From: Luzula sylvatica
Taxonomy: Eukaryota > Streptophyta > Magnoliopsida > Poales > Juncaceae
Assembly: GCA_946800325.1 (NCBI GenBank)
Contig: OX326956.1
Coordinates: forward strand, 46,639,552-46,703,551
DNA length: 64,000 bases
Reading direction: 5' to 3'
Position 1 is the stretch's first letter. Each line of letters begins with the position of its first letter. The notes under the pieces were generated by a model. That model saw only the letters and a list, made by a program, of their open reading frames with translations, was not told where the DNA came from and did not search any database. A program made the translations under genes and the position numbers. Below, piece after piece: positions 32,950 through 45,400 of this stretch.

Positions 32950-34623
32950 TGTTGTGAAACTAGCAAAACTCAAGAAGCAACACTCAAAATAAGAGAAGAG
33001 TACTCAAGAAAGAAAAATAAGAAAATGAATATTTTCAATTATATTTCATTGAACTCATCTTGTATTACAATGAGAAAAGAGGGGTATATATATGGCTAAT
33101 GCTACAGTAAATCCTTTTAATAAAAGGGTAATTTCGGTATTATTTTTATTATTTAACTTTATTTTTGCTGAAATCCCTACATTTCAACCATAATGGACAT
33201 CTCCATTTTCATGTTTTCTCTCTTCTTCCAGATTTGTCATTTTTTCCTTAAATTTCTTAAATGAAAAACTATATTGTGCTCCCCATTTAATTAACATGTA
33301 ATTCTTAACCAATTAACATATAATTCTTAATATTAATTCCTTGTATTAACTTAAAAAATCATTCCATTTAATTAACAAAATTATCAATATATAATTATAT
33401 ATAATAACTAACTTGTTTACTAATATTTGGTAATATTATGGTAACTTTATTCTTTTATGAGAAATTTTCGTAACTTAATTACAAATATTTTTGTCCATAT
33501 GTTTTCATTGAAATTTCGTTAACATGATTAAAAATATTTTGACATATATGGTAAATAAAAAATATAAGTAACAACTTGTTTAATATTTTTTTATACGATA
33601 ATTAACTAAATGAAATATATATATTTAACTTGTTTAACCTAATTTATTTTTTATCGGTATAATTTTGTTTTCAACTATACTAGTCATTAATAGTAATTAC
33701 TAATTACAAATACATATTTTAACATATATGATAATTAACTTGTTTATTAGTATATGACAAAATCTTGATAACTGCATTAATTTATGATAAAATTTTGGTA
33801 ACTTAGTTAACAATATTTTTGCCTATACATTTCACATAATAATTTTGTAACATACCTAATTAAGAGATCTTTAATAAAAATATATATATATTAATTAATT
33901 CGATATATCATTAGTTAAAATTAATATTTAAAATTTATTAACTAACACAGATAATTAAATCTTTGATTTAACACAATTAATATTCATTCCATATATTCAC
34001 CAATATGTCATTTAACAATTAACACAAACTCACAAATCAATATTTCAAATTTGTTCTCAAATTATTTTTCAATTACGAATTTATCAATTAATACAAATAT
34101 GTAAAAGTATGTAAATTAAGCAAATTAGTCATGTTGTTAATTACAAGTAATGGTATGATTTTGCAAATATTATTTGGAACTGTAAATTGTAAAGATTGCA
34201 AATATCGCAAAATCTACAAGTAATTAATTCACAGATCTGGAAATAAAAAAAGAAATAGGGTGATTCAATGCAAGAGAGAGGGAGAAAGAGAGAATGAGGA
34301 GTTACCAAAAAAAGATGAGAGAGCATTGAATTACTATTTTACCCTTTCTAATGAAGGATCTACCGTAAATGGATTGAATCACAACCTTTAAATCAATTTG
34401 TATGATTTAATCTTATCCATTTAATTAAGAAAAGGTTCTACTATAGCATCACCCTATATATATATAGTCTTATCATGGGTGGTATCCTACACAATACTAT
34501 ATGTGGTAATCTACACAATATCATGGATGACGCACATAATATATGATATCATGGATACAATATCATGGATGGTATCATGATACATACAACAAAACTAATA
34601 ATAATACATTCATATTCATAACA
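32950..34623 (-). mobile_element. Solo copia LTR split by a Mutator-type MITE
   Basis: It starts TGTTGTGAAAC and ends TTCATAACA. It is flanked by perfect 5-bp duplications TCAAT (32945-32949, 34624-34628), with no primer-binding site or coding DNA. It is related to the LTR at 8167-8516. The MITE at 33094-34454 lies in its (TA)n TATA-like stretch. Confidence 0.8.
33094..34454. mobile_element. Mutator-type element, non-autonomous
   Basis: Terminal repeats GGCTAATGCTACAGTA and, reverse-complemented, GGGTGATGCTATAGTA. Flanked by 9-bp TATATATAT on both sides, although this lies in a TA run and is therefore weaker evidence. The interior is AT-rich without transposase. Confidence 0.65.
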
Positions 34624-34628
34624 TCAAT

Positions 34629-35629
34629 ATATTTTTTTATTGCATTTTGTTCTTTGTTTGAACCAACCAAACCAACATTATGATTGTTTCGACTCGACCA
34701 AACTCTTTCCTTGATTAATACAAACCCTCCTCGTGGAATGAAATCCTAAATTACACGACGTACTTATCATGCGCTTGCGATCCCTTTTAAGTGTTTTCTA
34801 GGGCTTTTTATATCGAATCGCTCCCGTAACAACGGTACCATGAATCCTAACAATTGGAAGCCCATCGAAAATCCCCTTGCTCGTCAAGATCTGGAAAATG
34901 ATAGTCGTTTCCGTTCGATTACCACAACAGATCTAAACGATCAATCAACCTTTCTCCCAAGGAAATTCAAATAATCCCCTAATGTTAATTGAATTAACAC
35001 GAAACATTGACTCCATTACCACAACAGATCTTGAAAATGATCCATAAGGCAATCGATCGAGTTCACGAATATCTAGAAGAGCAGAGAGGAGATCTAGGCT
35101 GGGGAGAAGAGAAGGCAACCGACTTTCTTTCTTCATAATATTTATTGAAGTATATCTATTGTTATTAAATCATCTGGACCGTACAATTGCCAGACCGACT
35201 GGCTGAGAATAAATAGTGACGAGGTTCGCCTATGAGCAGCATTTGATGCAAGTATTATATATAATATATAATATAATATAATATGAGCATATATGTATGT
35301 TATTTTTTTTCATGCACTTTTTACTTTCTTTAAGAAAGAAAAAAAAAATTTAAATGAAAACAATAAAAAGGTTACATGCATATTGAAAAGAAATATGGCC
35401 ACAAAACAAATATAGATAGTTTATATCATACTATATTTATGAAATATGTAAGCAAGTTAAAATATAGTACAATTAGTGTATATTTATATTTAAATACTCA
35501 TAAACTATCTATAAATTTTAAAATATAGTACAAGTTTACACAAATTTTAGAAATGAAAATGAACAAGAAAGCTCCTGTTTCGAAATATCCGTGCAAAATT
35601 GAGAATGCTCAACCTAGAGTTGCTTCATC
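34629..35629. other. Non-coding DNA 3' of the branching-enzyme gene
   Basis: No gene supported. An ATG at about 34841 opens a short frame (MNPNNWKPIENP) of unknown value. Near 35380-35600 the sequence resembles 29820-30030. Confidence 0.45.
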
Positions 35630-38600
35630 CTAAATTCTTAAAATGCGAACTAATTTATAGACCTACAAATATTAAAAAAAAAAATTACATAAAAAATATT
35701 TATATTTAAAAATCATCTTTTTAATTTTATTTATTAAATAACTAACCTGAGCACTTCTAGAAGGTAAATTCACCTCCAAAGAATGCCGATAGCCATCAAC
35801 CCTGAAACCCAAAATTTAAAGAAAAAAGGTCAAATTTTCATTAAGTTTAAATTGGGGCTCAAAATATATTTGTTTCAATATTAAATTATATAAAGGCATA
35901 AACGTAATTATCAAGACTATGAAGATTAAATTGAGTAAATTTAATATACCTTTTATCAAGTGTTTTTTTAGTATATTCATCTCTATCAAACTTTCCATCT
36001 CCTCCATATATTGTTTCATCCGTATTCAATACTAGCTGCAGAAAACAAATAAACAAAATTCTCAATCGATAAAAAACATGTAATAATAATGAAAGTATAA
36101 AGTAATAATTATATTATAATATACCTTATATTCACCAGCTTCCTCAACACCAACATAATAAGTTTGAAAAGAATTTTCAGGATTGAAATTAAAAATAAAT
36201 ACAAAAGGTCCTCTCGTGTACGATACAACCTGTTCATAAAAAAAAATATATATATATATAACGGGATAATTCCAATAATATTTTATAAAACAATTAAATA
36301 ATAATACCATCGTGGATTCGTCACAATGGTGAACATTTGGAGGGCTTCTGGAAACAATTTTTTCATTTGTGTCCAAGTTCATCATATCCTATAAAGAATA
36401 AAAAATTAGAAGATATATTTATATAATCAAATATTTCTAATAAATAGAAAAAATGAAGGGTATATAATTAATCTTTTACCCGGTCAAAATTGAAAATATT
36501 TTTGTGCATTGGTTCATTTAATAATTCCCACTTGCGACATGCTAAAGAATATGAGTAATCGTTGCTTTGCATTGGAAATTCAACCCCCTTTAACATTCAA
36601 ATAAGACAAAATAAATATACAAAATTCCAAAAAAAAATTAATAAATCAAAATATAAAATTATAAACAAATATCATACATTTGGGTGTGCAAATTCATTGC
36701 CCATAAAATTAAGATAAGCACGCCCACTTGTAGTAAATGTAATTAGCTTAATTAACTATATAATCAAAATTAAGTTTATCATAACATAAATATTTAATAA
36801 TCAAAATGTAGAAAAATAAATAATAATTAATATGAAATCATACTTTGAGAATTGAAATGGATCTAGAGACATTAAGAGAGGGATCTAAATGTAAATCTTC
36901 CCTTTTCGTTTTGGAAAGAATTTCAGCAAAAGATTTTCCTCCTGATATAGACTGAAAATAAATAATATTAAAGAGTAATAAATAAATTAATTAATGTTAA
37001 ATATATGATTATTTAATACCTGAGTATAATTCTCAACATAGGAAAGCATTTTTTCTTTGTATGGTTGGCTATTTACCAACACATTCATAATCTAAAAAAA
37101 TTGAACAAATTAAATAATTAATGAAAAGATAAGTACAAAATAATATTAATGAAATTATAATTTACCTTATTAACGCTCCAGTTTTTATCGGGAATATTTT
37201 CGAGATAATATAACCACATATTAGGTATAGAAAGATTAACCCAATAATCAAACCCTAATCCCCCTTTTGTTATTGGCTCACATAATCCAGGATAAAATGT
37301 CGCCTAAAAGTTGGTAATTTTGAATTTTAAAATTTTGAAATTTTAATTTTTAATTTTGAAATTTGAACTGACATCTTCGGCAATGGTGATGAAATTAGGG
37401 TGGAGTTCATGAAGCATTTCGTTTGCTAAGATTAAATATATCAAAGCATCTTTATCCACATATTGATTACTATATCTACATAAATTACAAAATATATATA
37501 TTAAATTAATATAATTAATTATGAAAAAAATATAAAAATAATATCTTACTCTTCTAAGGAACCGGTAAAAGTACCGAAACCATTATGTGTATAAATCATC
37601 GAAGCTAATGAATGAAATCTATATCCATCAATTTGATACTCACTAACCCACCTATATATATCAAATTAATAATAATTATTAATTAAATAAATAAAAAGAA
37701 AGAAAAAATATAATAATTTATTACCATTTTAAATTAGATAAAAGGAATTGTAACACGTCAACATCGCCGTGTTTGAATATTCTCGTGCCCCAATGTTTAT
37801 GATGACCTCTTTTTCCTAATAATAAACAAAACAAACTGATAAATATCATATATACCCCTATGAGAATAATTTAATCATATATACCTTTGTGAAAAAAACA
37901 ATCATTGGTTCCGTCGAAAAGGGATAAACCCACCGCTTCTTCGGCCGAGGCGTACGAATGAATTAATTCTATAAATACCAAAATTCCAAGCCCTAATTTC
38001 CCAAAAAAAAAAGAATAATCAAATTTCGAATTTTGAAATTTTAAATTTGAAATTTAAAGATACCATGGGCTTCGTCGACTAATTTTTTGAAATCATTTGG
38101 GGTGCCGAATCGACTGCTCACCGCGAAATAATTTGTAACCTAATCATTTGAGTTTTGATTTTTTTTTAAATAATTTCTTTTTTTTTTAAAAAGGAAATGA
38201 ATTAAATTAATATTAACTTTATATCCAACAGAGGAATAATCTTTGTGCTCAACGACACCGATTAATTGTATACAATTATATCCACATTCTTTCACATGTC
38301 GAAGAACCTAAAAATAATAACAAAATCAATATTATTATGTAATATAAATATCTAATGAGAAAATTAATAATTAATTAACCGTGGAAGTGAAATCATTGAA
38401 GGAAGAAATTTTGTGTTCTGATCCAGAAATTCCAATATGGCACTCGTAAATTTTGAGCGAATTTGGGATTTTTGGTCGATTATTTTTCCATTTGTAAATT
38501 TCTTCTACTGGCGGGTCCCAATGCACAGCACAAGCATCTCCCCCTTCCAGATCTTAAAATAAAAGCTTTTTATTAGTAATTGATAGAAATTAAACCAAAA

Positions 38601-39975
38601 TTTAGCCCAATTGAGCTTCAATTTGACCCAATTTCACCTCAATTTGACAAGTTTTACATCAATTTCGCTCAATTTAACCCAATTTTACCCCCAAATAACC
38701 CTGATTTCACAAAATTAATATCCAATTCGCTCAATTTAATTGAATTTTACCTGGAAGAACATAAGGAGCCCAAGCTGGGACCCGTTCTAAAGCTCCATTA
38801 GGAGTGTTGAAATAAACTTTATATTTATCTCCATGATTTAAAGTCGGTAAATATTTCTCAATCCATGCTTTTCGTCCTTTTCTCAATTCGACCCAATAAG
38901 CAAGTGGGGGTCTTTTCAATTTGAATTTCTCTTGCGACGCTTTATCGCAAATAACATCGTAAATATCCGATTTTTGTTTGCCCCCTTGAAAATCATCGAT
39001 CACTTCGTAATTGGGCTTTTTATCAAAATCTGGGTCCTTTTCTCTTTGGATTTTTAACCATTCTTGGTACCGAATTTCAGGATCTTTGATTTCCTCCAAT
39101 TCCGCTTCGGATTGCGCGCTATTTGGGCCGAAAAATTGTTCGTATAATTTCGACACGAATTCGAGGCTATCTTTTCGAGACCGAACTTCGTGTGGTTCCC
39201 AATATTCATCATTTCCTTTTTGCAATAATTCTTCGAGTGTAATTCCACTATCTCCTTTATCATAATCGTCGATGTAATTGTATTCTTGGAAGAAGTATTT
39301 TTCAGGTTCGGCTCCTTCTCGAAGATTATCTTCTAGAATGATGAACCAGTATCCAAAATCATCGTGGCCTAAATGGCCTTCTTTCGCACTGTTCGAAGTT
39401 GGTGACCATCGATTGAAATCTCCGATGAGAGCGCAGTATCTGGAGCCTGGGGCCCACTCCATGTAGTCGATTCTGTGCTGGCGATGTCTGTGCATTCCGA
39501 GAAGTTCGTAACCAGACGAGGCAACTTTGAGATCGATTAATCGAGAGAACACTTCGAAGCGCTTGTCTTTATATTCCTTGTGCCTTGCGAAAACGAAATT
39601 GGAAACCCAATAAACGAAATTCAGTATTGAGTAACGTTAATGCAGAAGAAGATATGATTAAGAAGAAAGATAGTACCTTTCACGGAGAAATTGAGAGAAG
39701 GCACGGTCGGCGATGCCGAGCTTGGTGAGGAAACCAATTGGGTCCACCTTGTCAGTTGGTGGTGCTTTCTCTCTCCGACTTGTAGACTTCAACTGGCTCT
39801 TCTGAGAAGATTGCTCTTCAGCTGAATATCGACATCTCCATTTGAAGCTTCGCTTCCATTTCTGGTGGCTTGTTTGAGCAGCGAAGGAGATGACAGTATG
39901 GTTTGAAAGCCGAGGGACCGAAGAAAGGCTTGAATGGAGGGGGGATGGAGTTGCGAGGATGAGAGAGTGAGGCAT
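35630..39975 (-). CDS. SBE3: Class III 1,4-alpha-glucan branching enzyme homologue, plastidial
   Basis: Nineteen exons join in frame to 912 residues: 39975-39677, 39583-38751, 38552-38380, 38307-38218, 38139-38064, 37992-37885, 37815-37725, 37651-37550, 37475-37373, 37303-37166, 37091-37020, 36951-36844, 36755-36678, 36587-36480, 36388-36308, 36229-36125, 36035-35950, 35801-35747, 35662-35630. The Ser-rich N-terminus after the ATG ([16 protein letters not shown]) looks like a chloroplast transit peptide. A CBM48-like domain follows (about 138-240, [16 protein letters not shown]), then the GH13 barrel. Arabidopsis At3g20440 is the closest match I know. The nucleophile position reads GYRFH (His570 for Asp) and the usual His-Asp pair reads Tyr693-Thr694, while the acid Glu624 (TIAED) is kept. 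Glucan-branching activity is therefore doubtful and a regulatory or structural role is possible. Confidence 0.95.
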
Positions 39976-40623
39976 GGTGCTTTGGAGGGAGACGAAGCCA
40001 CGAGAGGAGATTTTAGTGAGGTTTAAAGGAATCAATTTAGATAGCAATGAACCTGGAATCTAAATATCAGAAACCAATTTCGGATTTAAAAAACCTAGAA
40101 TTCAAATCTCGAGTAGTTGACTGAAAAGAAAAACTATTTAAGTCATTTAAATTGACATGAGTTTCACTAAAAAGGTGTAAAATTGTCATATGAAATCAGG
40201 CAGAATTCAGTCATTCGTCCACCATTTGTAACTATTTGACTTGAGTATTTGAATATTTGACTTTAGAGTTAATCAAATTGGGTGAATTTTAACAACATTT
40301 TGTTGAATATTTACAAGTTCATTGAATTAATTAAATCATATATCGATCTTGTAAACTTTTCAAGAACTTTATAGAGGGCCCAAATATTCTTTTTTTAGAT
40401 AATTATGGATTTTTGGTCCATGAACTTATTTCACTTTTTAAATTTGACTTATTTCATTTGCAATTTGCAGTTTGCTACTTGACGTTTTGCTTTGTGTATA
40501 TGCCTAACTCTATTTAGATAAGAATGCTCTAAAGTAAGTACATGCTCTAAAGTTAAGTACATTCAGAAAATTTGAAGCCAAAATTTTGAAATCATAGACG
40601 TGTTTTCTCCACCAAGTTTCACC
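39976..40623. other. Intergenic region between branching enzyme and STIG1-like gene
   Basis: Holds the divergent promoters. No repeats recognised. Confidence 0.5.
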
Positions 40624-40665
40624 TATAAATACAGCATTCTTTCTCCTCTCATGCATAACCATCTA
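40624..40665 (+). promoter_or_regulatory. TATA box and conserved CATGCATAACCATCT block of STIG1-like gene 1
   Basis: TATAAATA at 40624-40631, then CATGCATAACCATCT at about 40651-40665, ahead of the ATG at 40746. The second block recurs upstream of STIG1-like gene 2 (minus strand, about 51141-51127), and its CATGCA is an RY-type motif. Confidence 0.65.
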
Positions 40666-40745
40666 TCTTCTCTATTACTTCTAACAAGTTGAGCTCATTT
40701 CTAAGCCAACTTGATACAAAATCTCATTTTTTTTTATAGCTAGTC

Positions 40746-41501
40746 ATGAAGATCTTCAATGTATTTCTGTTTATTTTCACAATATTTGTCATTCATATGA
40801 TGTCATCGCTGGTTTCTTCGCACCCACTAACCGAGGAAGACAAAAAGAGGTTGTTCGAAAATCCGAAACCAGCCAATGGCTTCCCTCAAATTCCGAACTA
40901 CGAATTCCCTGAAAATGCATTTCCGTATGAGCAAGTGCCGCGAGCACCAGGAAACACATTCCCATATTATCAAATGCCTCAAGTTCCAAACTATCCATTT
41001 CCTCGCGGACAAATTCCGCAAATTCCAAACTTTCAATACCCTCAAGGGCCGCAAATTCCAAACTATCAATTTCCAAAATGGCAATTTCCGCAAAATCCAA
41101 ACTATCAATTTCCGCAAGGACAAATACCACAAATTCCAAACTATCCATTTCCTCAAGGACAAATACCGAAAATTCCAAACTATCAATTTCCTCCAAATGG
41201 TATGCCCCCATATTGGATAAACCGTCCGAGCGGGCGTGGAACTCAAGGATGCGACAAATCCCCTAAGGTTTGCAAAAACAAAGGGAGCTCGGGACCAGAT
41301 TGTTGTGGAAAACAATGTGTGGATTTGAGGACAGACGGTTTCAACTGCGGAAAATGCGGGATAATGTGTCGGTTCGGTCAAATGTGTTGCGGGGGGAAAT
41401 GCGTGGAAGTGATGTACAACCAAGGAAATTGCGGGACATGCGAAAACAAGTGCAACAAGGGAGCATTTTGCAATTTTGGGCTATGTGATTATGCAAATTA
41501 A
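40746..41501 (+). CDS. STIG1: STIG1-like secreted protein with a proline-rich repeat domain
   Basis: Single exon, 251 residues. Signal peptide 1-25 (hydrophobic FLFIFTIFVIH). Residues about 45-155 are a Pro/Gln/Tyr/Phe-rich array of 13-residue units such as PQIPNYQFPQGQI, at least six clear copies. The C-terminal STIG1 domain (169-251) has 16 cysteines in the usual order (DCCGKQC, MCCGGKC). STIG1 proteins are secreted, cysteine-rich and linked to pistil exudate and pollen-tube growth, or to cell-death signalling (GRI). The long repeat domain is not part of typical STIG1 proteins of about 140-160 residues and resembles cell-wall proline-rich proteins. It suggests wall attachment, an inference only. 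The paralogue at 50617-51048 lacks it. Confidence 0.9.
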   Translation: MKIFNVFLFIFTIFVIHMMSSLVSSHPLTEEDKKRLFENPKPANGFPQIPNYEFPENAFPYEQVPRAPGNTFPYYQMPQVPNYPFPRGQIPQIPNFQYPQGPQIPNYQFPKWQFPQNPNYQFPQGQIPQIPNYPFPQGQIPKIPNYQFPPNGMPPYWINRPSGRGTQGCDKSPKVCKNKGSSGPDCCGKQCVDLRTDGFNCGKCGIMCRFGQMCCGGKCVEVMYNQGNCGTCENKCNKGAFCNFGLCDYAN

Positions 41502-42593
41502 TCATATGATATTGCTTGATTCATTAATTTATTTTTATACAAATATAGATGGTTAACAAATAACATACCCATCATTTTCTTAGAGGTTGATTATAATTTA
41601 TTTCTGTAAGTTGTAGCTAATAAATAAGCTCTGCTATAAATTTTCATCACATGTAAAGAATGATACAAATATAATACAATTTTTATTTTCTTAAGTGCGC
41701 CAACCTATAACTAGTGTATTCCCATGATTTAACTCAAGGTTTATATTTAACGCTTTTAAAAATGTGTAACATCATGCTTATCCTTCTAAAAACGGACATG
41801 TCTTATTTGTCCTTTAAAAAATCTACAATATTTATTTCGAAAAAACTACAAATCTAAAATACATTGTTGCAAATAGTTTCGCAAAACGTTACTCTACATC
41901 GATATAGATTATTTTATAGGCCAAACATTGCGGGTTGTAACTTTGTAGCCCACTAAATCTAAATAAAATATTTTTAGAAGCATTTATAAAATATCAAATG
42001 AATTTAATTAAAAATAATATTTTGTGAAAAATATATAATAATTAAAATCACTTTTTTGATAAAAAAAAACTAAAAAAAAATCATCTTATATTTAGATTGA
42101 GATGTTCTGACTTGTGGAGATGATACTTTTCAAAAAAATTATTAATTATTTATAAATTTCTATGTAAGATGTGTAATATGAATATTTATTATTTTAAAGT
42201 CTATTTTTTATTATATATTGATACTTAATTATTTTATGCGTTAAAAACTATATCATCCGGTATATCTCTCGCTATAGCGCATGCTAATCGCTATCGTTAC
42301 AAAAAAATGATCATCACGCTACCAACTAATTCGGCCCATATGTAAGGCCTGAGAAGCATGAGCTTCGGGTCTATTTTTTGTGGGGGTACAACAAAAAAAA
42401 TTTAGTGTATATATATATTCAAAAGAAATATGAGCCAACTTGCAGGCCCTAACCGCTTCTGCAACCCACTACCCGCATGGACCAAACCCCAACTCGCGAC
42501 CAGCAAACCCGACCCACGTCCCTCTTTCTCTTTCTCTCTCTCCGCGATGCATCAGCCTTCTCCAGTTCTGTATGTAGAGCTGTGAGCGATTAG

Positions 42594-42595
<2 letters not shown>
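41502..42595. other. Non-coding DNA
   Basis: AT-rich to about 42340, then GC-richer with GACCCACG-type sequence and a CT-rich run. No ORF supported. The last ~120 bp looks like a lost gene's leader. Confidence 0.45.

Positions 42596-42675
<80 letters not shown>
42596..42675. repeat. (CT)n microsatellite
   Basis: About 40 uninterrupted CT units. The flanks carry a duplicated block (TATGGTTTCTCCGCRACGCTA at about 42681 and 42785) like a duplicated leader. Confidence 0.95.
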
Positions 42676-42677
<2 letters not shown>

Positions 42678-42828
42678 CGATTATGGTTTCTCCGCAACGC
42701 TACTCACTCCGCGATTTCTCTTCTCGACGGGATTAGGGTTTCTTATGTTATGTTCTGTATGGGTTAAGATTTTCTCAACCGAATTATGGTTTCTCCGCGA
42801 CGCTATTCTCTCCGCGTTTTCTCTTCCC

Positions 42829-44628
42829 GAGCCTGGCACAGCGAAATGTCAGGCCCAGTCCGATCCGATCCAAAGGACCACGCCTTCGACTTCATGATAT
42901 GAATCATGCAATAATATCTAAAACGTGTCATACCTCGTGAAATTGATACCTCGTGCGGGCCCAGTTCTTGTTATTGCTCCTGCTCCGATTCTCCGACAAC
43001 ACGTGCGTCCCACGCCCGCACGATTCAACACCGTCGATGAAGCTCCGCCTCATCGTATACAGTCCGAACCGTTCCGGTTAAGCTCCGGCCTTGCTCGTTC
43101 TTGTCCTCCTTGGATCACAATGGAAAGATCTCAATTGATATCTCTCTATCTGTATCCACCTCGAGTTGTCGCCTTTCGGGTGCTCGTAAATCTTCCCAAT
43201 AAACTTATGCGTAATCTTGCTTAATTATGAATTTGAGAAACTCTTTCTCTAATTCATCTTTTTCTCTCTAATGGTTATATTATTTCTTGAGGAAGATGAA
43301 ATGTTAGAATGATTTCTTGTGTTTCTCACTCATCCAGATATGGAGATTGATCTCTATTAATATCAGATCCAATCCATTAATTGTTGGGTATCGGTGTCAC
43401 TACCGAGCCGGCAGCGGATTGTGAGGCCCGGTCCGACCCAATTTCAAGGACCACGTCGACGACTCGAAAGTACGAATCATGAAATGCAACTACCTATGAA
43501 TATAACTCTTATATACATAAAGACATACCGCGTGAAATTGATCACGGAGACGGTTTGTTCATGTAGTTGATGATAGCTTGCTTCGATTCCGGCGACACAC
43601 ACGTCCCATGTCCGCGCGATTCGACACCTTGCTCGAAGCTCATTTTGTCGTATACAGCTGGAATTTCTCCGGTTCGTCTCCGACCTTGCTCTTGCTTGAT
43701 CACAACAGGAAATCTCAGGTGAGATTTCTCTACTCGTATCCACCTCGAGCTAAAAGTCTTTCGGTTGTGACAAATTCCCCTAAAATTTGTTACAAGCTTG
43801 CTCAAAATCCCTCAATCTCGAATGGAGTTCTTTTTTCTCTTTTTCTTGTCTAACAAGTCCAGATCTAGAATGACTGTGTAGAGAGAGAAGAAAGGATCAA
43901 TATCTTATATTATATCCCTCCATTAATGTCATGATTAATGAGTATCAAAACTGCTAATTCAGAATTTGGATCACAGTCCGTCATGACGCACAATATGGTG
44001 CGTCGTGACGGACGTGTCTTGAGTACTGGATCTAGCCGTTACATATGTGCTCCGTCATGACGGACAAGACAGTCGTCATGACGCACTTGAGTCTTGACGC
44101 ACTGGATGGTGTGTCACGACGCTATACTCATAGATTGGTCTGTACAGAATTACACTAGTGTGCGTCATGACGGACCGTATGGCGCGTCATGACGGACTAT
44201 GTAATTTCTGTCAGATTTGCATAATCTCATTATGCATCCAACCTTTTCGATGAACGCGTACGTTCATCTACCCTCATGTGTACAATCTACTAGTTGATCT
44301 ATAACTGTATTTTCTTCATTAATTAAGGATAATTAATTGGAGAGATCTCGTAAAACTGCCAACACATAATTCGGAACATAGTCCGCTCGAACGCACCATA
44401 AGGTTCGGTCGAACGAAACTGGTACTGTGTTCCAGTTCTATACATGTCCGCTCGGACAAACCATCATAGTCCGCTCGAACGAACCATTCTTGTCCGTTCC
44501 AACGAACTGTCTCCTGGTTCTTGAATTTGTACAATCTTATTATGAACTCAACCATTCCAGCAAATATGTACGTTTGTCTATCCTTATTTGTACATTCTTC
44601 TAGTTGATCAAAAACTGTATTTCCTTCA
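42829..44628 (-). mobile_element. Truncated copia-family LTR (F) hosting a solo LTR
   Basis: On the minus strand it starts TGAAGGAAATACAG at 44628. Its far end matches the family up to about 42829, where the terminal CCCAACA part is missing. Its U3 holds TCCGCTCGAACGAAC-type palindromes rather than the TGACG type. The solo LTR 43382-44318 is inserted in it. Confidence 0.7.
43382..44318 (-). mobile_element. Solo copia-family LTR (E) with perfect target duplication
   Basis: Starts (minus) TGAAGAAAATACAG at 44318 and ends CCGATACCCAACA at 43382. Both flanks are TTAAT (43377-43381, 44319-44323). No internal region remains, so it is a solo LTR formed by LTR-LTR recombination. U3 (about 43975-44205) carries about eight CGTCATGACG-type sites. 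Confidence 0.9.
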
Positions 44629-45400
44629 ATTTAGTTAATAATTATGTCGTAATTGATCGTAATTGGGGACTGTAATTTGCGGCTGAAATTAATTATGTCG
44701 TAATTGAAATTGATTATGTCGTAATTTGGGGCTGAAGATTAATATTTAAGTGAGATTTATTTTGGAAGTATATTTTGAATTTTATGTAATGTAACTTTTT
44801 TGTAATTTTTTTGAATTTACGGGTTTATTTTTTAATTTGGGCCGGCCCTAGCTAACCTTTATTTGCAACATTACTAAAATATCATTTGTATGCTTTCAAA
44901 ATTTACAAGATATCAAAATTATATATCCAACTTGTTAAATTGTGAGTAAATGATAATTTCAAGTTTCGTAAACGGGATACTTTCAGGGAATATGAAAAAA
45001 TATATCATGCCCCCTAACTCAAAAAAACATATCTGATGTCATCATCGATGCCATCACCACTCAATTGTGTAAGTTGATTAGCATTCCTAATTGTTTCAAT
45101 TAAAGGTTTTTAATTAACGCGTCAATTTATTTTAATATGTTAATATTAATAGGAAAATTATTCGAAAACTCCATACCTTTTCTGGAAATTGTGAAAAATC
45201 TTCTATTTTTTAGATTCCCTAAAAAAAACTCCTATATTTTTTGCTTCCTCCAAAAACTCCCTAACATTTTTAGATTCTCTAAAAATCCCCTACATTTTTT
45301 AATAAATCTCTATAATTTAATAAATAATAAAAAAATATTAAAATATAAAAAAATTGTTGAAAAATAAATTAATACATATAATTTAAAATATTTTAATAAA
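44629..45400. other. Non-coding DNA with short TTATGTCGTAATT tandem units
   Basis: Three TTATGTCGTAATT units at about 44642-44736. GGGCCGGCCCTAG near 44841 resembles a hAT-type end. The stretch 45150-45410 resembles one arm of the Mutator MITE at 1794. No gene. Confidence 0.45.

Noticed and set aside
33085..34463. Strong claim of a 9-bp target duplication for the MITE at 33094-34454
   Set aside because: Both flanks are TA runs, so TATATATAT can match by chance. Kept only as supporting evidence.
39976..40047. N-terminal extension of the branching enzyme (TTG-started)
   Set aside because: The frame is open but has no ATG. The ATG at 39975 gives a transit-peptide-like start.
40789..41423. Long minus-strand frames opposite the STIG1-like gene
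   Set aside because: They are shadows of the repetitive plus-strand coding sequence. The plus frame has signal peptide, repeats and the 16-cysteine domain.
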